Shown: positions 44,061-55,548 of the stretch, one piece after another | Layout of the letters: each line of letters opens with the position of its first letter | Position numbering within the stretch: position 1 is the first letter of the stretch | NCBI GenBank assembly: GCA_947034885.2 | Contig: OX344753.2 | Location: 2,666,001 to 2,730,000 of the forward strand | Source: Thuidium tamariscinum | Lineage: Eukaryota > Streptophyta > Bryopsida > Hypnales > Thuidiaceae | DNA length: 64,000 bases | Direction of reading: 5' to 3' | Translations under genes and position numbers: made by a program | The notes under the pieces: model-generated | What the model was told of the DNA's origin: nothing | Seen by the model: only the letters and a program-made list of their open reading frames with translations | Database searches by the model: none

Positions 44061-46819
44061 AATTTCATATCTTGAAGTGGGTTTCTAGAGCTTTTCTGGT
44101 AGTTGATGTTGCAGGTTTGAAGGTTTGAAGTTGCGCCAAATATAGTAGAAATCAGTTGATGTTTTATGCACCTGATAATGTATGTGGATGGACGTTTTGC
44201 CGGTGTCGCACGCAGAGATTGGGAAAGAATCTGTGAGCCATGTTGAGATTGGTATAGCAGAGTTCTGACAAGGTGCACAAAAGCATTAATGAGAATAGTT
44301 GCTTTGGATGTGAAATTTCAAGGCAATCAAATGGCACAAAGTTTGCTTGTTTTGAAACAATGTCCAGCAATGACAATGCAAGCAAAGCCATGGAGAATAT
44401 CTTGCGGTCATTACCCTCCCATGGCTTGGTTTGCATTGCCATTTCGGAGGGCAATCAGAACCTTAAAATTGAACTGGGAATTGCCATAAGTGATGTCGTC
44501 AGTATGGAGATCTCACTTTGTGGTGCTGCGGGAGAGCCAAAGTACACAGATGAATCTCTTATGCAGTCACGCAAAATGGGAGGGTGTAGTTTAGTAATGA
44601 AGTCTAGACAACCCCAATTCTGATTCAAATATGAGTGGCCATCGAGATTTTGCCAATTCATTCGAACACCCAACTTGCGAATTGAGGGCAACTGAGTATT
44701 ATTTGGAGCAGATGAATTTCTCTTGAATCAAGAGATTGGACTAGTTCCCTAATGATTTTTGTCTCCTCCACCTCTATTGCTTGATAAAGATCAGAGAGCA
44801 AAAGCTTCGCATTCACAGATGTTACATGTCAGGACATCCCATTGAAAAGTGAGGAAGCGCTATACCATTACAGTCTCTAGTAGTGTGTAAATATGATAAG
44901 AACTCATTGTAGAAGCCCTCTTGGTGATTTTGGTGATTTGTTGTCAATTTACACCAAAGTAATAGACCATGCACTCAGCCCTTGGAACATACATAGTAAA
45001 ACTTTGGATGAAATCACCAAAAAACTTCAAATTAAAAAAAATCTTGGATGAAATCACTAGATTGTGGATGAAAATAAAATTATGGATACATGATATGTGC
45101 TAAAGTGATACTTTTCTATCCAATAAGTGGATGAATGTTGAAATTTAGAGCACCATTTAACATCACCACTTTGGCAATTCATAGAAAATAAAAATAAAAC
45201 ATTCAAAAAAACGTGCTCTTGATCAGTAAGCCATATGTGCTTAGATTGGCTCTGGGGTTGGGTGGAGAATGCAGTTCCAGGACTTGAAAGAGGAGAAATG
45301 CAAAGCCAGCAGCAAGGTGGAGCACCCACGCAATCTCAAATTGTTAAGTTCATCTGGTTTAGGTCAATCTGATTGCTTTCAATCAATTGTACTCATCTTT
45401 TAGTCAGGGTAAAAGCCAACAACTGGGTAACACAATTAAGTGAGGTCGAGGGACCGAATTTCGGGAATTTTGTTCATAAAATCTGGTGTAAAAAAATTGA
45501 ATTTTCGTAGTAGTGTAGGAAGTAGTGTACAATATGATGCCAAAAAAATCTACAAATAACACAGCTGAGGTGTTCCTTGTGAAAGCAAGAATGTCATTGA
45601 CGGATCACGGTACATTTGGATTTGGGAACTCAATGAGGTCACAACGTTCTATGTCTCTGCGCACCTTCCTTCGCAGGGTTGTGGATGCGGATGCTGCTCG
45701 CATGGGTATGTCCGCTCTCGTGACCAGAAAGCGACCAGCATGTAAGCAATTCGGTATTCGGTTTTGAATCCATGCGAAAGCTTACTCCACTTTTCCTTGC
45801 AATTACTCCGGTTGAGGAATCAGTACTATTCAATTATATTGTGGGTTCAAATATCTTCACACAAAGTGTACCGATTTATCTCCACAGCTTGACAATTTTG
45901 AGCTACTGTGTCCAGACCACAATCCTTAGGATTCTTGTAGACAATGTTCCTCTGTTGTGGGTTGCCAAACTGGGCTCCCATTGAGGTTAAGAATCTAGTA
46001 TTTAGGGTTTTGCTACTCACTCTTACAATTGCAGTGGACCGGACTCGCGGAGCGTTTCCGAGACCTCGCATCTCCCACCGAAGAAAGCGGCAGGCGGGCG
46101 CCAGCACCTTACGAGATCATCGGTACAGAACCTAAACCCTAATTCACCCGCCATAGGTGGATGCATGTCACAAAGCATGCAGTCCGTAGATCGATCGATC
46201 GTTCCAACTATTGCAGTTCCCGCATTTGAATGTGACAGTGATAGAATCTACAGTCAAACCTTTTTTTATTGTGATGACCGTCGCTAAGATGGCATCGTAG
46301 ATTCATATCTTGCACAACATTTGTTACATTTGTTCAGGGTTTAGGGTTGCAGATACAATCTACACTCGAACTTCTTTATTGTTATGACCTTCGTTAGATG
46401 ACATCGTAGATTAATATCCTGCACACATTGCTGTTGGGTTTAGGCTTGCAGACGGAATCTACACTCAAACCCTGTTAATTGTTATGACCTTCGCTAGAAT
46501 GGCATCGTAGATTATTATCTTGCACATATTGCTGTAGGGTTTCAGGCTTACAAATAGATTGCATCGTACATTAGTATCCTGCACCCATTAGCTAAGGGTT
46601 TAGGGTTTTAGGGTTTTAGAATTGGGAGCCTAGCTGGTCCGAGGAAAGAGGTTTGAGTGTGCGAGCGCCTACTTATCCCGTTGTTCGATGGACGCGTTTT
46701 GTTTTGTCTGTGGGAAGGTGAAATCCCTTTCTTCTCAGGACACCAGCACGATGGGCGCTGAGCACAGCAATGCCGAGGGGCTTCTGTTGGCTGTTGACAA
46801 ATTTCTTTCCATGAAGTAA
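43678..46819 (+). CDS. Predicted four-exon gene, 161 aa, unrecognised
   Basis: Proposed coding exons: 43678-43866, 45570-45705, 46035-46122, 46747-46819. All junctions are GT-AG with compatible phases (0, 1, 2), total 486 nt to TAA. Exon 1 starts MELSQETPSS and is Ala-rich, then turns into a heptad-like helix (RERLSDLEHKLLQARQR). Exon 2 is Ser/Arg-rich (SMRSQRSMSLRTFLRRVVDA). Exon 3 is very basic (RPRISHRRKRQ), and the last exon ends AEGLLLAVDKFLSMK. I recognise no family. Exon 1 and the last exon have the clearest coding character. Exon 3 could instead be read in another frame (TGLAERFRDL...), so the model is provisional. Intron 1 is 1.7 kb and holds another open frame. Intron 3 holds a minisatellite. 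Confidence 0.45.
44360..44623 (+). other. Unrecognised ORF (87 codons) in the proposed intron 1
   Basis: ATG at 44360 to TGA at 44621-44623; the frame is open upstream to about 44273 without an ATG. The translation is balanced (ENILRSLPSHGLVCIAISEG, KIELGIAISDVVSMEISLCG) but matches no family I know. It may be an extra exon, a separate small gene or chance. Confidence 0.2.
44700..45520. other. Intron-like / intergenic sequence
   Basis: AT-richer DNA between the open frame at 44360-44623 and the proposed exon 2. A short CAG-bounded, GT-terminated stretch at about 45270-45313 could be a micro-exon but cannot be tested here. Confidence 0.3.
46240..46605 (+). repeat. Minisatellite, ~105-bp unit, about 3.5 copies, with telomere-like motif
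   Basis: Units begin GAATCTACA.TCAAACC at about 46242, 46354 and 46455. They continue TTGTTATGACCTTCGCTAGA, TGGCATCGTAGATTAATATC and TTGCACA.ATTGCTGTTGGG, and end in GGTTTAGG.TTGCAGA. A partial unit closes at about 46585 in AAGGGTTTAGGGTTTTAGGG. It lies in the last intron of the predicted gene. Confidence 0.75.
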
Positions 46820-47225
46820 CTGCGTCTTCCCGGTTCACGTACTAGCAGCACGTCCGTCTACTCATGCGTGGATATGATTCCTGTGCACCTGCCAGACGCA
46901 ACAACGACTAGGAGGAGCATCGACGACTGCCCATGCCCAACGTCGAAGCCTGCGGATCAATGGCATGCTGCTGCGGCGGCGGCCTTCCAATTGCAAAGAC
47001 GACATCGACGGCGGGCTTCCTTGTTCTCCTCCTGTTTTCGACGTCGAAAGCTAGGTCGAAAGCTCCCACTCCCCTCCCTCCCTCAATAGGAATCGCCATC
47101 GCTCTTCCCAATTGCAAGCTTGGACGCAATCAAACAACTAGGATTTATCACACACTTGGAATGGCTCAGATCGAATTGCTGAACACTCAGTTTGGTTCTG
47201 TAGTGAAAATCTGTAATCGTTAAGG
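46820..47225. other. GC-rich flank with overlapping unassigned frames
   Basis: Follows the stop of the predicted four-exon gene. Both strands hold open frames of 70-96 codons (for example + 46933-47223). They overlap each other and show Arg/Ala/Ser-rich or hydrophobic low complexity. This is most likely the 3' UTR or a degraded GC-rich exon region. No family recognised. Confidence 0.3.
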
Positions 47226-50200
47226 GAGACCAACCTATTACCACCCTGATTTGCAATCTGACTATCTTGGTAACCAATTCCAAGAGGGACACATATTTTT
47301 CAGAGGTGTGTGCATGTTTCACAAATCAAATGCAAGTGGAATTATAATTTTCTGATCAAAATTGTAATTTTTGTGAATTTTTGAAGTGTTCAACCCTAAA
47401 TTACAAAAGCACCCAATATCTAAGGTCATGAACACCCTAATAACAATCCATAACCACCTTCTTATGTCCTGATAAGCATCAAGGTATTCACCAATCACCT
47501 ATTGCCATGGTACTCTAAATGACATAAATGCATTGATTTTGTTAGATTTCTATACATAATTGGTTCATTTTTGGACAGCTTTGGATGGTGGAATGGATGG
47601 AAATGGGGCCAAATATAAGATGATAGAAATGTTTTTATAAGACTTGAAATTGAATGGCAAGGCAAGGCAAGGCAAGAATCCCAACCCAGCTTCAAGAATG
47701 TTTAATCTTGCACATGTTTTGGAATGCGTTATAAGACATGAAAATAAATTTCTAAAGTCCCAAGGCCTTTTTTCATTAAAACCAACTCCAAACCCTCATT
47801 TGGAGGGGTGCTATTATGTGAGTCTAAAAGTGTAAGCCCATAAGCCTAAAAAATTACATACCTATGGTATAGGTATCTATAGTATAGAAACTTTCTGTAA
47901 TTATAGTGCAACTATACTATAGATATCTATATTATAAGCATTTATGTCATAATCATCATCAATGGTTGTTGTATATTTACTTATTGTATATACATGCTCA
48001 AGGTTCACATGTTTGCATCTTCACACTCACATACTAGCATTTTTGTTGCCATTTCTATTGCAAAGAGCAAAAAGCTTTACAAATTGTTATTTTTGCATAG
48101 GATCTTGTAGGAACAACAATTTGTAAAGCTTGCACTAGTCTAGTATAAGAATATGTGAAAGAAATTTCAAAAAATTTCACTGAATAGATTGCAAGATAAT
48201 TGCTCTCAATGTGAAGAAAAGAGTTTTTTGAGCATGTTTCATGACTAGATTATTTCATTTTGCACTAAAATTTATTTCACTTTCACTTTGGCTAGATTAA
48301 AATTATTGCACAAACATTATGATTAAGTACTAGAAGTTGGTACAAGATTGAAGGAAAAAACAAATTGTCAATAGCTTCAAGATGGAATTGAAACATACCA
48401 ATCCCAACATCGAGATTGCTACAACAAGCATCTTTTAGCACTACAACCTTGGGCTTGATTACCATGGAAATCATTCTTTTTGGTACCTTGGAAATCAATT
48501 GCATAAAAAAAACCCAAGAGCACTCATTGGAGGTCAAACTATTGTACAAGACCTACCCTTCTCATACCAAATTTTAGGAATGAACATCAACATAAACTTG
48601 TCTTTTACATAGAATGATTCTTCATCATCCATTCAACACTTTAGGCAAGTATGTGGTTATAGGGTTTACTATGGGAAATTATTTCAAGTTGTTAACATTG
48701 AGTTCAAAAACAAATTTATGTCATTATTTTGTCAAAGAATGTCTATGATTGCTCACAATATAAAAAACTCTATAACTATCACATTACTAATCCAAATGCA
48801 ATGAATCAAAGCATCACATTTAGATAAAAACATAACCTATGGAAAAAATTATTAAAAGAATCAATTTCAAATTCTCGTAGAATTTTTTTGTTGCTCAGTC
48901 TCCTCAATTTTGAGCTTATTTTAGTATGATTTTCTTTTGCTCCCAAGACATTGATTGAAATAAAACATTATACTTCTAGAAAGCTAATGTGCTTTTCTAA
49001 TTTAAGAAAATATTTTGAAAATCTTGCCAAGAATTTAGATTACACATGCCTAACCAAAATTTATTTTGTCCCTATAGAGAATGTGGGACTTTAGGACTTT
49101 TGCAAAAAATCATGTCATGAATTGAGGTTACATGAGCCTAACTAAAATCCATATTGTCTCCGAAGGGGAATGTAGGACTTTTGGGATTAACCCTAGGATG
49201 ACATGGGAGTCTAAAAGTATCCAACAAATGACACATAATACTTCAATGTAAGACAAAATTGTAGATGATCATCCTTTGGAATTTTGTGTGTAAAGGAGAG
49301 ACCCAATATAATAATTTAGCTTGTGATGATTATTCTTGGTATGTTTTAAAGCAAACATTTCACATGGTACCCAAAAGGATGATTTCCAAGTTGACCAATC
49401 CCAACGTTTCAAATTACGGGTTAATGGCAGTGCTAGTCACCTACTTATGATTGTCATCTAGTATAAGTTTTAGAATGCTTCATAATTGCATTCGTAGGGT
49501 GCAATAAAAAGAACATTCTTGATCATTCATTGATGACAAATTTCAAAATATTGTGTAAGTTGAAATCTAATAGCAATGTGTCATTTTGGAATGCTTCAAA
49601 ATTAGAAAGCATTAATTATGTTCAATGAAAAGCCTCCATGATGAATTCATGTAGGGCAATCAACAAGGGAGAGAATTTAAAAAAAAAATAAATAGGCTGA
49701 CAAGGAGGGCAAAGCTTGACAAGGAATGCCTACTTATTTTCAAATTCCCAACAACAAAGAGATTACCCAACACAAATGCCCGCCTAGAAATGGATGAATG
49801 AAAAATACATGATGGACGAATGAAAAATATGTGACGGAGGAGTATCAGTGATCCCAAAACTAGTTTATGGAATTAGTGCAATACGCTACCCTCCAAGCCC
49901 AACTGGCATCAACTTTGGCTACCTTGAGAGTGAGTAGTACCAAAATAAAATAGAAAAGGAAGGATTTTGTAAGTTGAGAAGGATTTTGGGGAGTAATGTA
50001 ACACAAAACTGATTGAAGCGATGCTAAATAATTCCATCAGGGAGGAAGTTGCGAATTCACTATTAAATTTTATTGTTTGTTGCAGTTTTGGCTAAAATGT
50101 CTCCATTGAAGGCCCTTTTTTACAATGTACTAGTAGCACAAGGATTTTGTAGGTAGAAATCCAGTGAAATTTAGCCAGTTTTGGGAAACACCGACAAGTA

Positions 50201-50359
50201 CAAAATCTACAATCACTGATTACGCAGATTTCACATGCTAAGACGGGGGATTACATGACAGGAAATCATTCATTCTCCCACGAAATGAGTGGGCCATTTC
50301 GTGGCAGGGATTCCACGACCCTTATTATACCACCAGTGAGAGAGAGACAGAGATTGAAA
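47226..50359. other. AT-rich intergenic DNA
   Basis: No gene recognised. Features: an AAGGC pentamer run at about 47655-47677, and a 25-bp inverted repeat built on CTATAGTATAG/CTATACTATAG at 47855-47940. At 48090-48200 there is a patch sharing the 'GATCTTGTAG ... AGATTGCAAGATA' phrases of TTAA subfamily A. Confidence 0.45.
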
Positions 50360-50660
50360 TTACAGATATGAAATCATGATATTTCCTCTTGCCAACTGAC
50401 AATTTGCTGGGCAATCGAGGAGGAGGATGAAGCTCTCCGCTTGGCTCCCTTTGTCGGTGATCCTCACACAGCGCCTTCCTTCAGTTGGCTTGGACAAGTT
50501 TAGGATTCGCAAGGACCACCGTCCTCGTGGGGCTGCCGCCTGCTGGAGAATGAGACAACTGCCTGCGTTGCCTCTGCGATGGAGTGAGTGTCCTTGGGTT
50601 GCAGGCCATGCTAAAATCATCCCACAATTGACAATTGAAAGGGAGACACCAGCCACATAA
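50360..50660. other. GC-richer patch with unassigned open frames
   Basis: Two overlapping minus-strand frames (50360-50656 and 50481-50663) and one plus-strand frame (ATG 50427 to 50660) are open. Composition is gene-like and sharply different from the surroundings, so this may be an exon remnant or retrogene fragment. No recognisable domain. Confidence 0.2.
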
Positions 50661-50843
50661 CATTCAGTAGCAGCCTGTCACACTGCTTCCTACAGATGAA
50701 ATGGTGTGGAATATTTCACACCATTCAGTAACTAAAGTTGCAAACTTCAAGAAATGTCAAATGAAATTAGGTGATGGGGACTTCACAAAGGGAAAGGTAG
50801 TTCTTCTATGGGCTGCTAAATGTTATGTAGGAGGGTGGATTTA

Positions 50844-50986
50844 GGGGTGTTTCACATTACGGCCATCCAAGTTGAGAGGCTGTCGATTCCACCAATCAGA
50901 TTTTAGAAACCATGATTTTCACCAATCAGATTTGAGAAAACCATGGCCTCTTGACTTGGACGGCCATTGATAGTGCGAAACACCCC
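50844..50986. mobile_element. Tourist-like (PIF/Harbinger) MITE, 143 bp
   Basis: The left end GGGGTGTTTCACATTACGGC and the inverted right end GGGGTGTTTCGCACTATCAA form the terminal repeats, continuing inward through GGCC.TCCAAGT..AGAGGC. TTA flanks both sides (50841-50843 and 50987-50989), the PIF/Harbinger target duplication. Inside, CACCAATCAGATTT is tandemly duplicated (50897 and 50920). Confidence 0.85.
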
Positions 50987-50989
50987 TTA

Positions 50990-52780
50990 CTTTTGTTGGG
51001 AAAAGCGTAGGAAGTTTTTATTTGCATCACATGATTAAGGTAGCCGACCTATTTCCAATCACTTCAGCAAGTACGTAGAGTTAGAGTGCACTTTTTTCTT
51101 ATTGCAAAATGTTTCCCATGTATGAAAATAGAGTTTGGAAGGATAGCATATTTTTTGCTAGAATTTTATTACACAAAGCATGATTACTATGAATTTTTTA
51201 GTAGAAGATTCTTTTGGACCTATAATGATAATAGAGACCTTATTGTTTCTGACCATAAGCTGATTGCATTTATGAGAGCCTTACAACCAATCCTAATGTG
51301 CCACAATTGTTCCGGGAGCTACACCACAACTTCATAAAAAGGAAACAAACTATAGATTGGAAATAGGGGGGTGATTGGAAATGGGTTGGCGGCCTTAAAT
51401 TTGCAAATTTTGAATTCGTATTTGCAATCATAGACCCCATAATATGGACAGTGGAAAGGCAGACATTGAAAAAGGTGTACTATAGGGACCAAAAAATTAA
51501 AGGGAATTATTATAGAAAACTTTAGATCTTTGAAAAATGATGTAGAGCCTCCAAACACTTTTGATCAGTAACTGTTGATGTACATGAAAAGTAGATATTT
51601 TTAGAGGGTGGAATGTTGATTAGTATTAGTATGGGTTCCTTTTAAACCGCTATTCAGGGTAGAAGAAGTTAAGAACATATTCTAATCACACCTCGATATA
51701 GGGGGCTTTTTTTACTTTTACCTCAGAGAATACAAAATTTACCTTTGTAGTTTGATTGTAGTAGAGGGACCCATAATTGATCAAATAAGCACATTTGAAC
51801 ATGATGTGGGGCAGTGCAAATACTATTAGAGGTGCATTGAAAGAAATGATGGGGATTGCAAAAAATTTGGTAATTTTATCTCTTGAATTGAAACTACCAT
51901 GAATTTTAAAAGGCAAAAGTTGGGCTTGCCCTATGACCATGATAACCCCTACTTGAGGTTATCAAAGTATTTTTTTCTTGTAACTAACCACTTATAAGTT
52001 CATCCCGATTCTTTGTGAGCATCCATTGCTATAGAGTCATCTATGAACTAAGGATGGAGACTTGGACGTCTTATTTGTGTTACAATTTGAAAGCCACCCT
52101 ACTTTGATAGCTATGTTTCAATACCCAAGGTACATTCTAGACTTCCCAATGTCCTCCATTGACACATAGTAGTTACAAAGTAGTTCAAACACTCACAAGT
52201 GCAAATAGGGGCTCTTACCTTACTTGACTTCCAATAGGAATGTCAAAGGTGACACTCACTGTAGTCAACAGTGAAATTAATTTGCCCCTAGACTCGGCCT
52301 CACGAATTCTTTAACATTTTACACGATATGAATGTTTATTATTACTATACAAGAATGCAATCATTTTTCATTGTACCAACAATGTACCGATTTCAAGAGG
52401 TGGTGGTCACTTTTCCCATGACCACTACATCTCAACTTCAAAAATTCATAACTAATTCCACAAAGGTCCAAAAACTACAAAATGACTTGAGTTCAATGCC
52501 AATTTTTATTTTGGGTTTCATAACATTCAATAGCATGATGTGGCTCCGCCTTCTCTCTACAATGAAGGATGTGGCATATCTCATACCCAACAGCCTCTCC
52601 ATCCTCTACATGTCTACTTACATCAACAGTTACTGATGAAACACTGTTGAGGGGGTTGAATAGTCCACACCCTCCATTGTTGAGAGAAAGGCAGAGCCAA
52701 CCAATGCTACTGAATGTTATGTTCCTCATAAAAAATTCACTGAATTTTTGTTCTGTTCGAAAGGACGGAGTTTTATCAGC
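50990..52780. other. Intergenic DNA with repeat fragments
   Basis: 51085-51215 resembles the left part of family G (ATGAATTTTTTAG.AGAAGAT). 51390-51440 resembles 56477-56520 (TTGCAAATTTT.AATTC.TAT). 51767-51805 resembles 57647-57680 (TTGATCAAATAAGCA). A GATAACC...GGTTATC hairpin is at 51942-51964. No gene recognised. Confidence 0.4.
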
Positions 52781-52782
52781 TA

Positions 52783-52853
52783 TCTTCTTTTTTTTTCTTC
52801 TTTTTCTTTTTTGTCCTCTTCTTTTTTCCTCTTCTTTTTTTTTTGCTTTTGAA
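52783..52853 (+). repeat. Polypyrimidine (T/C) tract
   Basis: About 70 bases of almost pure T and C. The Lys-rich frame on the opposite strand is an artefact of it. Confidence 0.85.
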
Positions 52854-52899
52854 AGGCAATCTGCTTTTCAATGGCTGCTTTACTGAGAGCAGCGGGACT

Positions 52900-53329
52900 A
52901 CCTTGATTTCACTCACTTCTGTTGTACTGTTTGTGTACTTCGAAAACCCATGCGCCACAGACCATTTCTCCCAATGCATGTGGGCGTAGAACCTGCTTGC
53001 CTCCCTGGGGGCCTTTCCCTTTGTCAGTGCCCATTCCTCCAGACTCTGCCCCCTCCCCTCCCGTCCTGCCTTATCCTATCATGCACTGCCAAACTGAAAC
53101 CATGGATTCAACTTCACATGGGCATGTCCGCCGTCTGATCAATAAATCACGACAAATCTCCGACACTCGCCCGGATGGCTCTTGGGAACAGGGTAAATTT
53201 CAAATATCCAATTCAACTCCTATTCCTGAGCGGCTGTACAAACTGATTCAACATTGCACCCTGGCCTAGCTAGGGAAAAAATAACTCAATAGTGGTCGAA
53301 GTCAAATAAAAGCAAAACGGAAAGTTATT
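52900..53329 (+). other. GC-richer patch with a 115-codon open frame
   Basis: The plus frame 52922-53269 passes through Cys/Pro-rich sequence and ends HCTLA. From the ATG at about 53083 it would give about 62 residues with STSHGHVRRLINKSRQISDT. No family recognised; probably non-coding. Confidence 0.2.
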
Positions 53330-53357
53330 GAGGCGGTGGGGCGGGGCGGGGCGGCCC
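53330..53357 (+). other. Potential G-quadruplex / G-rich box
   Basis: GGTGGGGCGGGGCGGGGCGG contains successive G-runs separated by single C or T, an unusually strong G4-forming pattern in this AT-rich DNA. Confidence 0.6.
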
Positions 53358-53389
53358 ATTTGGAAAGTGCATGCTTTCTCGTTCATAGT

Positions 53390-53835
53390 ATCCCCATGCT
53401 TGTACTTTAAGAGGTTTAAACACATTAATGTAGTGTGTTAGGGTTGCGGCATTGTCCTATGTCAAACACACCAGGCCAAAAAAAAATGGCTGGCCAAACT
53501 AAAAATAGGGACAGTACTAACAAATAGGGGGCTTGCATGTACCTTGTTATCTCCTCTGTTGTCCATTTGTGGCACACAATTCTCAAATTTGAACTCCTCA
53601 TCAGACAAGTAGCCACAAGATGATGAATTCATGGTCCTTTAGTTGGCTTGACAAAAGGTGGCCCCTTCGTGACGTGGCACGCGTACCTTCTTCATGGGAA
53701 GTATTTGGTGAGGCTTGGTACAATTTTGGTGTAGGGGAACCCTCGCGACAGAGGAGTGTGCCACTTCATAAATCTACACGAGATGCTATAGGATTGGCAC
53801 TTGGCCCCCCTACTTGGGGAGTAAGCCATGTGACC
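53390..53835 (+). repeat. Degraded relative of the 55023-55455 Harbinger-like MITE
   Basis: Shared order of blocks: ATCTCCATGC/ATCCCCATGC, AACATTAATGT, GCCAAAAAAAA, GGGACAGTACTAA, CCCCTACTT.GGG, ATGTGAC. The terminal GAGCATC motifs are mutated. Confidence 0.5.
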
Positions 53836-55019
53836 CCACAATTTGGCATAATTACCTTCACTAAAGGTTCTATATCATTAATCCCTCACCACCCACGCTC
53901 TGCCTCACCAGAGTAGCAACTTATAGAGACCACTGTAAGAATTCAACTTCCGCGTCAGATTGGTGTTCAATCGTTGTAATCCCACCGTATAGATTGAAAG
54001 ATGCTTTGCTTGGGGGGCTAGTGCCGCAAATAGCACTAATTTTCAAGGGTTCGATGTTGAGAAATTTGGGGGTAATGAGGATGGAAATTGAAGTCGCAGT
54101 CGCTTTGAGGGTTGTTTCCGAGTGCTTCAGAATTTGTGCCTGGCTGGTGGATTGGCAGAACTGCATGAAAATTCATGAGTCTGAGCGCCATACAGTGATC
54201 TTTGAATGTGCAAATTTTTACAGCATGCGCAGCATTGACTACAACGTTATACGAAATTGAAACCAAGAAGGGTGAGGGCCGGCGGAGAGGTGGCACCGAA
54301 ATGCACTGGCTACCACGTCAACAGAAAGGGCCGGGGAACTCCCGATCATAGTACGCCATGGCCTCCCCTCTGGACACATCCAAAGCCCAACAAACTGTGA
54401 CTGGTAATTGACGGTCACTTTCCGGACAGGAAGGACAAACGACTATGTCTGATTTTTTACATCTGTTGAATCACAGCCTTCTCACATACAATCTGTATCA
54501 CATCCACCGTTAACAATTGTGTAGCAACGTACGCAAAGACGGGCGCTTGCTCGTTTTGTAACCACAACCCAGGAATTCCTCCCTCAGTGCCGCCTGGATG
54601 CCGTTGTCTGATCCTGTGTGGACCGATTTGGTCACCTTGGGCGGTGAAGGGTTAATCTTCTCTGTTAGAAAAATTTCCTCCATTGATTTGCTTCATTGTA
54701 TTGTTCTGAAACTACTTTCAAGTAGTGCAACTAATGGGGCATCTCTCATCAAGGAGGGATAAATGTCACCAAGCGTGATTTGATAACTCACATGGCGTAT
54801 CATCTCACCTTGAAACTACTATTTTTTTCTCCTATACCCTATCATTGTTATTGGTAGCATGGTCAAATTTATTTTCTCATTTGCAAGTGTAGAAAGGAGG
54901 TTTTAGTGCACCAAAGATTGCAACATTTGGATATTGTATGCAAAAGTTATGAAGGATTGAATCAAAATGTTGTTTTTGGGAGAAATTCTCAAATTGTTTT
55001 TTACACCTAAATACACAAG
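53836..55019. other. Intergenic DNA with unassigned open frames
   Basis: 53994-54260 (+) is open for 88 codons. Its first ATG is at about 54054, and it contains an amphipathic stretch (MEIEVAVALRVVSECFRICA). It overlaps minus-strand frames and has no recognisable domain. A moderately GC-rich part (54270-54660) carries no identifiable gene, and the rest is AT-rich. Confidence 0.25.
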
Positions 55020-55022
55020 TAA

Positions 55023-55455
55023 GAGCATCTCCATGCCAATACTATAAAAGACAAGAAAACATTAATGTGGCATATCTAGCCTGTAGTACTATCCCATGCT
55101 AGATACACCAAGCTAAAAAAAACATCCAATAAACACTACAAAATAAGAAGGGCACTAAAATATTGGAAGTTTTCTTCTTGCCTCACTATCCCTTGTCTTT
55201 GTCCTTTCAAATCACACTCCCTTCATTGCTTGCATAGAATTCAATCAAACTCTCACTCTCTAGACAATCCAAAACCTTTTGAGGCCCCCACCTGGCCTGA
55301 CACTTATAATATGCTTGGCCCGAGGCATGCTTAGTAGGTGGATTTTCAGTTCAAGCATGGGGAGCCTCACAAATAGAGGACCTTGTGAGGTTGGAAACCC
55401 ACACCACAAACACCCCTTGGCACCCCTACTTAGGGTGTGTGACATAGGGATGCTC
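55023..55455. mobile_element. PIF/Harbinger-like MITE (433 bp)
   Basis: The left end GAGCATCTCCATGCC and right end CATAGGGATGCTC are flanked by TAA (55020-55022 and 55456-55458). Same family as 26936-27480. Non-coding. Confidence 0.8.
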
Positions 55456-55548
55456 TAAGTACATAATGATTTTGGAGATGTACCCAATATAGCAATGAAA
55501 GAGCAGTTTTAGTAGCAATGGCACATTTTGGGGTGTGCACTCTAGACC

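Noticed and set aside
46585-46605. Telomere or chromosome end
   Set aside because: Only one to three TTTAGGG-like heptamers occur, inside a minisatellite; this is interstitial.
52776-52979. Lys-rich minus-strand frame
   Set aside because: Translation of a polypyrimidine tract.
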